DNA of 15,991 bases from Treponema sp. (GTDB lineage Bacteria; Spirochaetota; Spirochaetia; Treponematales; Treponemataceae): contig SFOB01000055.1 in NCBI GenBank assembly GCA_004554075.1, forward strand, positions 1 to 15,991. The letters run 5' to 3'. Of this stretch, positions 1 to 8,643 are shown piece by piece (the stretch's first letter is position 1; the number at the start of each line of letters is the position of its first letter). The notes beneath the pieces are model-generated. The model did no database searches. It worked only from the letters and a program-made list of their open reading frames with translations, and was not told where the DNA came from. A program made the translations under genes and the position numbers.

Positions 1-5
1 TACAG

Positions 6-32
6 AGATGCTGAAACAAGTTCAGCATGACA
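6..32. repeat. Palindromic intergenic repeat, half element
   Basis: A 27-base stretch identical to 15335-15361. It folds as a hairpin with 8-bp arms ATGCTGAA / TTCAGCAT around the loop ACAAG. A short T-run follows at 33-38, so it could also act as a weak rightward terminator for a gene left of the window. At the other end of the window the same unit is the right half of a double-hairpin element, so the left half of this copy may lie outside the window. Confidence 0.75.
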
Positions 33-48
33 TTTTTTGTAAATTCAT

Positions 49-77
49 TTGCACAAATCTAAATCATACGTTATACT
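49..77 (+). promoter_or_regulatory. Sigma70-type promoter of the cellobiose phosphorylase gene
   Basis: TTGCAC at 49-54 and TATACT at 72-77 are separated by exactly 17 bases. Transcription would start near 84, giving a leader of about 67 bases before the ATG at 151. The ribosome-binding site AGGAG at 140-144 sits at normal spacing from that ATG. Confidence 0.6.
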
Positions 78-91
78 CAAAATCACTACAA

Positions 92-127
92 CGTTTTCGC
101 TAATTGTACGGCATTTGGCAGAAAACG
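92..127 (+). other. Possible stem-loop in the phosphorylase mRNA leader
   Basis: CGTTTTC at 92-98 and GAAAACG at 121-127 are perfect 7-base inverted arms 22 bases apart, inside the predicted 5' untranslated region. This could be a regulator site or an RNA hairpin, or chance. No known riboswitch pattern is recognised. Confidence 0.2.
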
Positions 128-150
128 AAATTATTAAACAGGAGACGCAC

Positions 151-2628
151 ATGAAGTTCGGACACTTTGATGATGCAAAACGCGAGTATGTAATTGATAC
201 TCCTCGCACACCTTACCCTTGGATTAACTATCTTGGAACTCAGGGATTTTTCTCGTTAATTTCAAACACTGCCGGCGGCTACAGCTTCTATAAGGATGCA
301 CGCCTTCGCCGTATTACACGTTACCGCTACAACAACGTACCTATCGACATGGGCGGACGTTACTTCTATATCAATGACAACGGAACAATCTGGAACCCAG
401 GCTGGTCTCCAGTAAAAACTGAACTTGATTCTTACGAGTGCCGCCACGGTATGGGCTACACAGTAATCACAGGTAAAAAGAACGGCCTTAAAGCTGAAGT
501 TACTTTCTTCGTTCCACAGGACTACGATGGAGAAGTTCAGCAGGTAGTTTTGACTAACGAAAGCGGCTCAGATAAGACTTTCAAATTCTGGTCATTTGCA
601 GAATGGTGTCTCTGGGATGCTCAGGATGACTGCACAAACTTCCAGAGAAACTTCTCTACTGGTCGTGTAGAAATCAAAGATTCAACAATCTATCATAAAA
701 CAGAATACCGCGACCGCCGCAATCACTTTGCTTTCTATTATGTAAACGACAAGATTGACGGTTACGATACAGACCGCGATACCTTCATTGGTCTTTACAA
801 CGGATTCAACAATCCTCAGCAGGTTCTCGACGGAAAGTGTGGAAACTCTCTCGCTGACGGATGGTCTCCAATCGCTTCTCACTACAAGGAAATCACACTC
901 AAGGCCGGCGAGTCAAAAACTCTCGTATTCATCCTTGGTTATGTAGAAATGCCAGTGGACAAAAAGTTCGAGGCAGACGGCAAGACAATCAACAAAGAAA
1001 AAGCTCTTGCCATGATGGAAAAATACAACACACCAGAAAAGTTCGCTGCAGGTATGGCTGAGCTCCGTGCTTACTGGGACAAGCTCCTTGGCATCCTCAA
1101 TGTAAATACTCCGGAAGACAAAGTAAACCGCATGGTAAACATCTGGAATCAGTATCAGTGTATGGTTACTTTCAACCTTTCACGTTCTGCTTCTTACTTC
1201 GAGTCAGGAATTGGCCGTGGTATGGGCTTCCGCGATTCAAACCAGGATATCCTTGGTTTCGTACATCAGATTCCAGACCGTGCCCGCGAACGCCTTATCG
1301 ACATTGCTTCTACTCAGCTTGAAGACGGTGGATGTTACCATCAGTATCAGCCACTCACAAAGAAGGGTAATGCAGACATTGGTGGTGACTTCTCTGATGA
1401 CCCACTCTGGATGATTCTTTCTGTATCAGCTTACATCAAGGAAACAGGCGACTGGTCAATTCTCGACGCAAAGGTTCCTTATGATAACGATGAGTCAAAA
1501 GCAAAATCAATGCTCGACCACCTTACAGTAAGCTTCTACCACATTGTAAACAACAAGGGACCACACGGACTTCCACTTGCAATGCGCGCAGACTGGAACG
1601 ACTGTATCAACCTTTCCTGCTTCTCAGACACACCAGGCGAAAGCTTCCAGACTTATACAAACCCTAAGTTCAAGGCAGAAGGCGGCTACTCAAAGGTTGC
1701 TGAATCTGTATTCGTTGCAGCACTCTTCACATACACAGGTCCAAACTTCGTAGGCATCTTGAATCACCTTGGCATGAAGGACGAAGCAGCTAAGGCTCAG
1801 GCAGAAATTGACAAGATGAAGAAGGCTATGATGGATTCTGCATGGGATGGCAACTGGTTTATGCGTGCTTACGACGCCTACGGCAAGAAGATGGGTTCTC
1901 ACGAATGTGAAGAAGGACAGATCTTTATTGAGCCACAGGGCTTTGCAATCATGTCTGATATTGATAAGGACGCAACAAAGAAGACCCTTGCCGCAATCGA
2001 TGAGAGACTTAATACAAAGCACGGACTTGTTCTCAACAATCCTGCTTTCAGCAAGTACTATGTTGAATACGGTGAAATCTCAACATATCCGGGCGGATAC
2101 AAAGAGAACGCCGGTATCTTCACTCATAACAATGCATGGATTATCTGTGCAGCAGCCTACGCAGGTGAAGGAAACCAGGCTTTCAAATACTACTCAGAAA
2201 TTGCACCTGCATTTACAGAAGAAACTTCTGACATCCACAAGACAGAGCCATATGTATATGGCCAGATGATTGGTGGTAAGGATGCAGGTTCGGACATCGG
2301 ACAGACAGGCAAGAACTTTGGTCAGGGAAAGAACTCTTGGCTTACAGGAACCGCTGCATGGAACATGGTTGCAATCAGCCAGTACATCCTGGGTATCCAG
2401 CCAGACTTTGACGGTCTCAAAGTTGACCCATCTATTCCTTCTGACTGGGACGGATTTACAGCTACCCGACTCTTCCGCGGTGCTAAGTACAACATCACAA
2501 TCAAGAACCCAAGCCACGTTTGCAAGGGCGTAAAGAGCATGGTTGTAGACGGCGCTGAAGTTAGCGGATGCGTAGTTCCATACGTTGAAGGAAAGAAGGA
2601 AGTTAATGTAGAGATTACACTCGGCTAA
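151..2628 (+). CDS. Cellobiose phosphorylase, GH94
   Basis: Cytoplasmic enzyme that cleaves cellobiose with inorganic phosphate to alpha-glucose 1-phosphate and glucose, saving ATP when cellulose breakdown products are used. The 825-residue length fits cellobiose phosphorylases and is shorter than typical cellodextrin phosphorylases. There is no signal peptide. Family motifs are intact: GIGRGMGFRD with R356 and D362 (subsite -1 sugar binding), and RADWNDC with W482 and D484. D484 matches the general acid, Asp490 in the Cellvibrio gilvus enzyme; all four residues keep a constant offset of six from that protein's numbering as recalled. H659 in the THNN segment and T732-G733 are likely phosphate-pocket residues. 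The ATG at 151 is chosen over upstream in-frame starts because AGGAG lies just before it and the promoter overlaps the upstream extension. Codons are often C-ending, suggesting high expression. The gene appears monocistronic. Specificity for cellobiose rather than another beta-glucoside is inferred. Confidence 0.93.
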   Translation: MKFGHFDDAKREYVIDTPRTPYPWINYLGTQGFFSLISNTAGGYSFYKDARLRRITRYRYNNVPIDMGGRYFYINDNGTIWNPGWSPVKTELDSYECRHGMGYTVITGKKNGLKAEVTFFVPQDYDGEVQQVVLTNESGSDKTFKFWSFAEWCLWDAQDDCTNFQRNFSTGRVEIKDSTIYHKTEYRDRRNHFAFYYVNDKIDGYDTDRDTFIGLYNGFNNPQQVLDGKCGNSLADGWSPIASHYKEITLKAGESKTLVFILGYVEMPVDKKFEADGKTINKEKALAMMEKYNTPEKFAAGMAELRAYWDKLLGILNVNTPEDKVNRMVNIWNQYQCMVTFNLSRSASYFESGIGRGMGFRDSNQDILGFVHQIPDRARERLIDIASTQLEDGGCYHQYQPLTKKGNADIGGDFSDDPLWMILSVSAYIKETGDWSILDAKVPYDNDESKAKSMLDHLTVSFYHIVNNKGPHGLPLAMRADWNDCINLSCFSDTPGESFQTYTNPKFKAEGGYSKVAESVFVAALFTYTGPNFVGILNHLGMKDEAAKAQAEIDKMKKAMMDSAWDGNWFMRAYDAYGKKMGSHECEEGQIFIEPQGFAIMSDIDKDATKKTLAAIDERLNTKHGLVLNNPAFSKYYVEYGEISTYPGGYKENAGIFTHNNAWIICAAAYAGEGNQAFKYYSEIAPAFTEETSDIHKTEPYVYGQMIGGKDAGSDIGQTGKNFGQGKNSWLTGTAAWNMVAISQYILGIQPDFDGLKVDPSIPSDWDGFTATRLFRGAKYNITIKNPSHVCKGVKSMVVDGAEVSGCVVPYVEGKKEVNVEITLG

Positions 2629-2638
2629 TACCTGAAAG

Positions 2639-2692
2639 TGTCATCCTAACCGAGTTTGCCTTGCAAACTCGCAGGGCTTGACCCGAGGATCC
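2639..2692. repeat. Intergenic palindromic repeat, variant form
   Basis: Begins TGTCATCCT and ends AGGATCC, giving outer inverted ATCCT / AGGAT arms. Inside is a perfect 9-bp hairpin, CGAGTTTGC at 2651-2659 and GCAAACTCG at 2663-2671, with a 3-base loop. The outer frame resembles the TGTCA-starting element at 15298-15362 but the core differs. It lies between the phosphorylase stop codon and its terminator. Confidence 0.5.
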
Positions 2693-2713
2693 AAAAACCC
2701 AAACAAATCCTAT

Positions 2714-2748
2714 AAGAGCCCTCGGAAATCTCCGGGGGCTCTTTTTTT
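2714..2748 (+). terminator. Rho-independent terminator after cellobiose phosphorylase
   Basis: GC-rich arms AAGAGCCCTCGGA (2714-2726) and TCCGGGGGCTCTT (2731-2743) pair with one G-T wobble around a 4-base loop, followed by a T-run to 2748. Confidence 0.9.
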
Positions 2749-2804
2749 AATTTCTCCTCCCCAAATTTATAACATATAGTTATAGGTAAAAATCCCTATC
2801 TACC

Positions 2805-2833
2805 TTGACAACTTTAAAGCTTGAAGAGATAAT
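2805..2833 (+). promoter_or_regulatory. Promoter of the first C11-OB module
   Basis: Consensus TTGACA at 2805-2810, a 17-base spacer, and GATAAT at 2828-2833. The predicted start near 2840 gives a leader of about 55 bases, with AAAGGAGA at 2880-2887 before the ATG at 2895. The -10 region closely matches that of the second module at 6405-6433. Both carry GAAGA, then R, then ATAATAAA. Confidence 0.75.
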
Positions 2834-2894
2834 AAACTCGGTTATTTATATATTAAATAATTACAAAAAAGTTTGTATAAAAAGGAGAAATTCA

Positions 2895-5800
2895 ATGAAA
2901 AGAAAACACGTCTTTTTAGCAAGCCTTCTGGCCTGCTTTTTCGTCTTCCTGTTTACCGGCTGTCCGGGACAGATTAATCCCCATCCGGATACTGTAAAAG
3001 TAACATTTTATGACAGGGATAAAACACCAGTAGAGCGTACTGTTGGTTATGGTGAAATTATTCCATCATACTATGTTCCTTATACTTCTTATGTATCATA
3101 CAATTACTTTATGTTCTGGTCCACATCAAAAGCTTCTTTGGCTGCTTTGAATGAATTTGATGTTAAAAATACTCCTGTTACTCAAGATATTTCACTGTAT
3201 GCTATCTATACTCCTCAATTGTGTAGTGATGCAATAACTAATCTGACTGCAACTCAAATTGAGGTAGAACTTTATGATGATAGTGTTTATCCATTAGATG
3301 ATGGTTCTTATGCCGGTATTAGCTTTAAGCATGCTATGGCTGATACTGATTATGTAGATTTGCAAATAAGTACTCCTCCAACTTATGTTGATAAGGGAGG
3401 TTATAGATATTTAACATATACATTTGATAATCGTTTGCCTGGTGGAGACAATTATATAAAAGTTACAAATGGTCATGAAACAAGTTCTAAACATGAGTGG
3501 TTTAAGAATCTTACTAATCCAAAGAAAGTGTATTTCTATGTCAATGACAAACTTGAAAAAACAGCAGAAGTTGAGTCCGGAGACACATTATCTTCTTTGA
3601 CTACAGACGAGTTACCTTCTACTTCTAAACTTTCAAAACAATATAACTATTTTATGTATTGGTCTGCTTCAAAAGCGTCTAAGGCTACTGCTGTTGAATT
3701 TGCTAAGAATATACCAATTACAGAAGATACAATATTATATGCAATTTACACACCACAGCTCTCAAGTATTTCAGCGCTCACGGCAACAACTCTTGAACTT
3801 AAGCTTTATGATGATACTGTGTTCCCATTGGACGATGGATCTTATGCTGGAATTAATTTTCAGCATAAGAATCTAAGTGGTGAAGATTATTCTGATTATG
3901 AATTAAACAGTATTCCAGCATCTTATGAAGACAGAGGTAGTTACAGATACTTAACTTATGTATTCGCATCTCCTTTATCTTCTGAAACACATTATTTTAA
4001 GGCAACAAACGGGCATGAGAATGTGACAAACTCTATTACAATCACAGAACCTTCACCTGCTACATCTCTTAGTACAGAAGTAAATGATTCTTATGTAAAA
4101 GTTTTATTCAAAACTGCTTCTGGCTGGGGACGCTATATTGTAAAGGCATTAAGTAATGGTACAGAGAAAGCAAGTACGACAGTATTAGCCACTTCCTCTT
4201 CATCTACTGCAAGTGCAGAATTCTTTGGTCTTACAAATGGCACAGAATATACATTTAAGGTAATAACTGTCACAGGGGGAGAAACTGAACCATCAGCTGA
4301 AATTACCGCAACTCCTGCAATTACTAAAAAAGAAAGTGACTGGGTAGTTGCAATGTATATGGATGGTGATAATAACCTTAATGATGCCATTTACATGGAT
4401 ATGAACGAAGCTGAATACGGTCTTTATCAGACTCGAATGTCAGATGGAATAACTACAACAAGTAGTTATGACTCGGTTAATGTTGTAGCTCTCTGGGATG
4501 GCGTAGTAAGTTTTGAGGATGTAGATGATAATGGCAACACAGTTACTAAAGAACCTCAAATTGGTAAATCTGGAAGTTATTTGTTTGAATTAGGAACTGA
4601 TTCTAGCGCAACTGCTAACTACACAAATGATCCAGGTTGTGTGCTTTCAAGCAATACAAAGAATATGTCTTATACAGCTCCATGGATTGGTGTTTCGACA
4701 CAACAGGTTTCTACATCACAGCCAACATCTGGTGGTGAAGTTAATATGGGTAGCAAGCAGACTCTTATTAATTTCTTAAACTGGGTAAATGCTCATTATA
4801 CTGCAAATAAAGGTATTATTCTCCAGTTCAGTAATCATGGTGGTGGACCAAGAAGTGTAATTTGTGCTCAAACAGAAGATGGAAAAACTGCTACAATTGG
4901 TGGTTCTGGTGATAGACGTGCACTTTGTTGGGATGATACATCTGGTGAGTCTGACTTCTTAAAGACAAAAGATGTATCTGATGCATTGGATGCAACAGGC
5001 TTTGGAACTAATAAAGCAAGTATTATTTTGATGGATGTATGTCTTGGTTCTTCTCTGGAAGATGCATACCAGTTTAAGGATTATGCAGAGTATTTTGCTG
5101 CATCTCCAAATAATATTCCTGGACTTGGATTAAACTATACTGATTTAATTAAATCATTTAAAAAGAATGTTACCAAAGAACAGATTGGAAAACAGATGGT
5201 TCTGGATTACAAAAAACAGTATGGAAATAATTCTTCTCTTTGGAATTCTTATGCACAACAGTATTATAAAAAAACATATAGCAATCTAACAGCTGATGAA
5301 AAGATAATGCTTGAATGGCAGGGACGCTTGGGAATGACAACTTTTACGTTTACAGATTTATCAAAAGTTTCTGATGTAAGAAAAGCTATCGATAATATGT
5401 GTGAAGTGTTGCTTTCTTCTAGCGCTGATCAGAATTATGTAAATTTTATTGGAAAAACTTTTGTTAGTTATGTTCAATCTGAATATTATAATACTTCAAT
5501 TTATTATCAGGGATCATTTACATGGCTTTATGATATTGGTTATATAACAGAAATGATTGCAGATATGTCGGCTGCAACTTTATCGAATGGTTCTGCTAAT
5601 CAAAATGCATGGTCCGAATTAAATGATGCAGCAAACGCAGTTCTTAGCAAACTTAGCGATGCAATTGTTTACAGCTGGCGAGATAGTATGCTTAGTGCTT
5701 CTAACATGGACTTCTATTATAGACTTGATGGTGATGCTAACTATGAGCACTACTATGGCCTTTCAATTGCTGGTTCAACATTTGCTATAAATGGTGGAAA

Positions 5801-5903
5801 GTTGGTAGAAGGTAATTTGGCATCTTTCTACAAGACAGACCTTAAGTTTGGTAAAGAATCTAAATGGGGTGATTTGCTTGCACACTGGTTTGGAGAGCAA
5901 TAA
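2895..5903 (+). CDS. C11 (clostripain-like) cysteine protease lipoprotein
   Basis: Predicted surface lipoprotein of 1002 residues. A hydrophobic signal ends in the lipobox LFTGC with lipidated C23. Residues about 33-207 and 210-380 are two copies of one unit: an InlB/Listeria-Bacteroides-type repeat ending LYAIYT, then a beta domain containing PLDDGSYAGI and NGHE. A fibronectin type III-like segment follows (about 381-478). The peptidase domain starts near D482 with MYMDGDNNLND and includes ALWDG, NHGGG with catalytic H648, CWDDTSG, and DVCLGS with nucleophile C716. D714, two residues before the Cys, is a position tied to the basic S1 pocket in PmC11 (from memory), so cleavage after Arg or Lys is inferred. 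A C-terminal region of about 180 residues containing LSDAIV and SWRD is shared with the paralogue downstream. The start is set by AAAGGAGA upstream and the lipoprotein signal. The OB-like gene follows after 6 bases. Substrate unknown. Confidence 0.85.
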   Translation: MKRKHVFLASLLACFFVFLFTGCPGQINPHPDTVKVTFYDRDKTPVERTVGYGEIIPSYYVPYTSYVSYNYFMFWSTSKASLAALNEFDVKNTPVTQDISLYAIYTPQLCSDAITNLTATQIEVELYDDSVYPLDDGSYAGISFKHAMADTDYVDLQISTPPTYVDKGGYRYLTYTFDNRLPGGDNYIKVTNGHETSSKHEWFKNLTNPKKVYFYVNDKLEKTAEVESGDTLSSLTTDELPSTSKLSKQYNYFMYWSASKASKATAVEFAKNIPITEDTILYAIYTPQLSSISALTATTLELKLYDDTVFPLDDGSYAGINFQHKNLSGEDYSDYELNSIPASYEDRGSYRYLTYVFASPLSSETHYFKATNGHENVTNSITITEPSPATSLSTEVNDSYVKVLFKTASGWGRYIVKALSNGTEKASTTVLATSSSSTASAEFFGLTNGTEYTFKVITVTGGETEPSAEITATPAITKKESDWVVAMYMDGDNNLNDAIYMDMNEAEYGLYQTRMSDGITTTSSYDSVNVVALWDGVVSFEDVDDNGNTVTKEPQIGKSGSYLFELGTDSSATANYTNDPGCVLSSNTKNMSYTAPWIGVSTQQVSTSQPTSGGEVNMGSKQTLINFLNWVNAHYTANKGIILQFSNHGGGPRSVICAQTEDGKTATIGGSGDRRALCWDDTSGESDFLKTKDVSDALDATGFGTNKASIILMDVCLGSSLEDAYQFKDYAEYFAASPNNIPGLGLNYTDLIKSFKKNVTKEQIGKQMVLDYKKQYGNNSSLWNSYAQQYYKKTYSNLTADEKIMLEWQGRLGMTTFTFTDLSKVSDVRKAIDNMCEVLLSSSADQNYVNFIGKTFVSYVQSEYYNTSIYYQGSFTWLYDIGYITEMIADMSAATLSNGSANQNAWSELNDAANAVLSKLSDAIVYSWRDSMLSASNMDFYYRLDGDANYEHYYGLSIAGSTFAINGGKLVEGNLASFYKTDLKFGKESKWGDLLAHWFGEQ

Positions 5904-5909
5904 AAAAAT

Positions 5910-6332
5910 ATGAAACGTTTTATATATTTAGGTTTAATTATATCAGCGGTTCTCATGGTTTCTTCTTGTGCCTCGAAGTGTAAGAAAACAGATTCTGTGG
6001 ATTCAAAACCTACAGTTCCTGAGGTTCAGAATGAAACATTCAAGAAGGATAATAATAAGAAAAATCTTTTGATTAATTATTCATTTCTGAATGAAAAAAA
6101 TGTTGGAGAAACTCTTTCTGTTACTGGAAATTTAAGTCAGAATGGAAATGGTTTCACGCTTATTTCAGATCCAGACTCAAAAAGTCGTGTAAGCTTCATC
6201 CTTGAAGTAACCGACTCAGAGTTAAAGAAAAAACTTCAGAGTCTCGCCGGTGAAACAGTAACTGTTACCGGTGAACTCACCGAAGCCAACTCAACCTGGA
6301 CAAAAAAACTGAAGGTTTTGAAGATAGAATAA
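5910..6332 (+). CDS. Small OB-fold-like lipoprotein, partner of the C11 protease
   Basis: A 140-residue predicted lipoprotein with lipobox MVSSC and lipidated C20. A charged linker rich in Lys and Asn runs to about residue 60, and a compact beta-rich domain follows (about 65-140). The pattern VTGNL, then GFTLISDPDS, then VTVTGELT and KLKVLKIE resembles small bacterial OB folds; the fold is inferred. About 36 of 76 aligned positions match the protein at 8644-9006 by hand count, and both genes directly follow a C11 protease gene. It starts 6 bases after the protease stop, and its likely SD GGAGAG (5892-5897) lies inside the protease gene, so the two are probably translationally coupled. Function unknown; a protease inhibitor, substrate adaptor or folding partner are possibilities only. 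Confidence 0.8.
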   Translation: MKRFIYLGLIISAVLMVSSCASKCKKTDSVDSKPTVPEVQNETFKKDNNKKNLLINYSFLNEKNVGETLSVTGNLSQNGNGFTLISDPDSKSRVSFILEVTDSELKKKLQSLAGETVTVTGELTEANSTWTKKLKVLKIE

Positions 6333-6353
6333 AATATCAAACTTAAGATTTAC

Positions 6354-6390
6354 AAGGCTTTGTACTACAATGTACAAAGCCTTTTTTTTT
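6354..6390 (+). terminator. Rho-independent terminator after the first module
   Basis: Perfect 12-bp arms AAGGCTTTGTAC (6354-6365) and GTACAAAGCCTT (6372-6383) with a 6-base loop, followed by a T-run to 6390. It separates the two protease modules into two transcription units. Confidence 0.92.
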
Positions 6391-6404
6391 AATTCTAGTT
6401 TCCC

Positions 6405-6433
6405 TTGACAAGTCATTTTATAGAAGAAATAAT
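6405..6433 (+). promoter_or_regulatory. Promoter of the second C11-OB module
   Basis: TTGACA at 6405-6410, a 17-base spacer, and AATAAT at 6428-6433. The predicted start near 6440 coincides with the Shine-Dalgarno AAGGAG at 6439-6444, so the leader would be only about 13 bases before the ATG at 6453. The promoter is nearly the same as the one for the first module. Confidence 0.7.
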
Positions 6434-6452
6434 AAAGTAAGGAGTAAAAAAC

Positions 6453-8150
6453 ATGAGAAATAAGTTCATTTTTATTGGAATAATAATTGCAACTTTATGC
6501 TTTTTTAGTTGTAACAATAATCCATCTGAAACTTACTATACAGTAACAATTGATTTTTCTGAATATGGATATGCACCATCTACTATAAGCAGTTCGACAG
6601 ATCAGATTATTACAACAAGTGTAAGTTCAAATAGTCCATACCTTTCCAATTTTGAGCCGGTTATTAAATCCGATTATAAAGATAAAGTAGAATTTTATTA
6701 TTTTTATTATGAAGAAAATAATATAAGATATCTCTTCTCTTTTAACAATTCTATTGCTTCTGACATAACAATCCATGCAGCCTATCGAGCAAAATCTGTC
6801 CAAAACCTTTCTGTAACAAAAGAAAATGCAAATACAATCAAGGTTGAATGGTCTGCAATTCCTGGAGCAACATACAAAATTCAAAGCGTCTCATCAACAG
6901 GTACAAGACAAAACAATTCGATTACTACAACTGAATTCTCACAGACTATAGCTGATGGAGTTACAAGTTATAATTTTATAGTAACTGCTTTATCTGAATA
7001 TGAAGATGTTGATTATTCAAAAGAAGTTTGTAAAGCAATTATTTTTGGAAAAAAGCAATCTGAATGGCTCGTTCTTTTATATATGGACGGAGACAATAAC
7101 CTAAATGACCCGATATATTTCGATCTAAATGAAGCTGAGTCCGGTTTATCAAAATTAACAAATGAAGATAAAGTTACTGTAGTAGCTTTATGGGATGGCT
7201 GGGATTTCAAGACAGGAGCAAAAGATAGTGATCCTACAAATTCAACCTTTGATCAGATTCCTGCCTTTTATGGAAAAATCAATACCTCATCTACCAGATT
7301 ATTGCAATTAGGAGCTGATTCAAATCAATTATATACTGAAAATGGTGGTTGGTATTATAAAGGAGTTCAATTATCTTTAAACACACAAGATTTGACTGAT
7401 ACAGTTGATTGGATAATAAATAGTGAAGCCAATATGTCTGATAAATCAACACTTGAAAGTTTTCTGTCTTGGGCGAAACAATATTACGAAGCCGATAAAA
7501 CCATTTTACAATTCTCTAACCATGGGGGCGGAGCTCGCTCTGTTTCAATAGGACAGAAATACGGTCGTCGTTCTATGTGCTGGGACGAAACAAGTGGAGG
7601 TGAAGGTTATCTAAAAACATCTGACGTCTCAACAGCTCTTTCTAATACAGGATATGGAACATCTAATAAACTTTCTTTAATTATTGAAGATGTATGTTTG
7701 GGTGGTTCTCTTGAAGAAGCTTACCAACTAAGAAACTATGCGGATTACTACGTTGGCTCTCCAAACAATGTGCCAGGTAATGGCCTTGATTATATTTCCT
7801 TAATAAGTTCTCTTAAGGAAAATGCTACAGTTGAACAAGTTGGTTGTAATTTAGTAAAAACTTACAGAAGCAACTATGAGTGGACATCAGAGGATTGGAG
7901 TACATTTATTGCAAAAAATCCCAAATATGCATCATACGATACATTATATAAATCAATTTGTAACACGGAATTAAACACTCTTTCTTTTATTGATCTTTCA
8001 AAAATCAACTCTGTAAAAAATGCCGTAAATGAACTTGCTCAATTGATTTACAATGATACTGGTGCTGAAAACAGAATTATGGTTGATACAAACACCAATA
8101 CACTTTATTTTCTTAATACCAATGGAAAATACTATGATAATCATAGGTAA
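6453..8150 (+). CDS. C11 (clostripain-like) protease lipoprotein, truncated by frameshift
   Basis: Paralogue of the protease at 2895-5903. The lipobox CFFSC gives lipidated C20. One InlB-like beta segment (about 30-112) and one fibronectin type III-like segment (about 115-196) precede the peptidase domain, so it lacks the internal duplication of its paralogue. The C11 domain starts near W205 with LYMDGDNNLND and carries ALWDG, NHGGG with H357, CWDETSG, and DVCLGG with C415; D413 holds the acidic position two before the Cys. All catalytic residues are present. The frame stops at 8148-8150 after 565 residues. The C-terminal region shared with the paralogue then continues in the +1 frame to 8634, and an unbroken protein would be about 726 residues. 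Frame-0 sequence up to about 8141 looks genuine. The break may be a real inactivating mutation or a sequence error; the product may be unstable or altered. Confidence 0.8.
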   Translation: MRNKFIFIGIIIATLCFFSCNNNPSETYYTVTIDFSEYGYAPSTISSSTDQIITTSVSSNSPYLSNFEPVIKSDYKDKVEFYYFYYEENNIRYLFSFNNSIASDITIHAAYRAKSVQNLSVTKENANTIKVEWSAIPGATYKIQSVSSTGTRQNNSITTTEFSQTIADGVTSYNFIVTALSEYEDVDYSKEVCKAIIFGKKQSEWLVLLYMDGDNNLNDPIYFDLNEAESGLSKLTNEDKVTVVALWDGWDFKTGAKDSDPTNSTFDQIPAFYGKINTSSTRLLQLGADSNQLYTENGGWYYKGVQLSLNTQDLTDTVDWIINSEANMSDKSTLESFLSWAKQYYEADKTILQFSNHGGGARSVSIGQKYGRRSMCWDETSGGEGYLKTSDVSTALSNTGYGTSNKLSLIIEDVCLGGSLEEAYQLRNYADYYVGSPNNVPGNGLDYISLISSLKENATVEQVGCNLVKTYRSNYEWTSEDWSTFIAKNPKYASYDTLYKSICNTELNTLSFIDLSKINSVKNAVNELAQLIYNDTGAENRIMVDTNTNTLYFLNTNGKYYDNHR

Positions 8151-8634
8151 TCTTCCACCAACTAATGCTCAATATGTTTACAGAAAATTTGGCATCAAAT
8201 GGTGGACGGCATATTATGGAGATCCAATTTATTACACAGGCACATACGGCTGCTTAAAAGATTTGGGTGCTATGTGTGCATTTATGCGTGAGTACTATCC
8301 TAATTGGGAAGAATTGAATACAAAAGCTAATGCAGTTACCTCAGCACTTTCCGATGCCATTGTTGCAAGCTGGAGAGACGGATACAATACTCCTACTTAC
8401 TATAAGATCAAGGGAGAAGCATATTCTGATGCTTACGGAAGCGCAGCTGATTTAGGCGCCGGTCTTACAATCAACTGTTCTTGCTGGGTTACACATCAAT
8501 CATCAGCAGACGGTAAAACATATAAATATCAAGAATATGCTGATTGGTATGAAAATGATCTACAATTCGGAGCAGACTGTACAGAATGGACCAATTTAAT
8601 AAAATATTGGTGGCCACAACAATCATCTTACTAA
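8143..8634 (+). pseudogene. Detached C-terminal part of the second C11 protease
   Basis: This stretch continues the preceding gene one frame over. It encodes YYTGTYGCLKDLG, LSDAIVASWRD and a tryptophan-rich end. These match YYQGSFTWLYDIG, LSDAIVYSWRD and the end of the intact paralogue at 2895-5903. The open frame extends back to 8053, but the residues upstream of about 8143 look like out-of-frame noise. There is no credible ribosome-binding site for independent translation. One extra base (or two missing) around 8141-8147 would explain the break. Confidence 0.8.
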
Positions 8635-8643
8635 GGACAAACT

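Noticed and set aside
49..150. Longer cellobiose phosphorylase start adding 34 residues
   Set aside because: The extension overlaps the predicted promoter, has no family similarity, and the ATG at 151 has a good AGGAG at 140-144.
1690..2022. Minus-strand gene of 110 codons inside the phosphorylase
   Set aside because: It is a shadow of a firmly identified GH94 gene, with no start signals or recognisable domain.
2805..2894. Start of the first C11 protease at a TTG 30 codons upstream
   Set aside because: That TTG is the -35 box. The ATG at 2895 has AAAGGAGA ahead and begins a proper lipoprotein signal.
8122..8150. Programmed +1 frameshift in the second C11 protease
   Set aside because: No recognised slippery motif is seen. 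AGG before TAA is a weak hint only. A mutation or sequence error is simpler.
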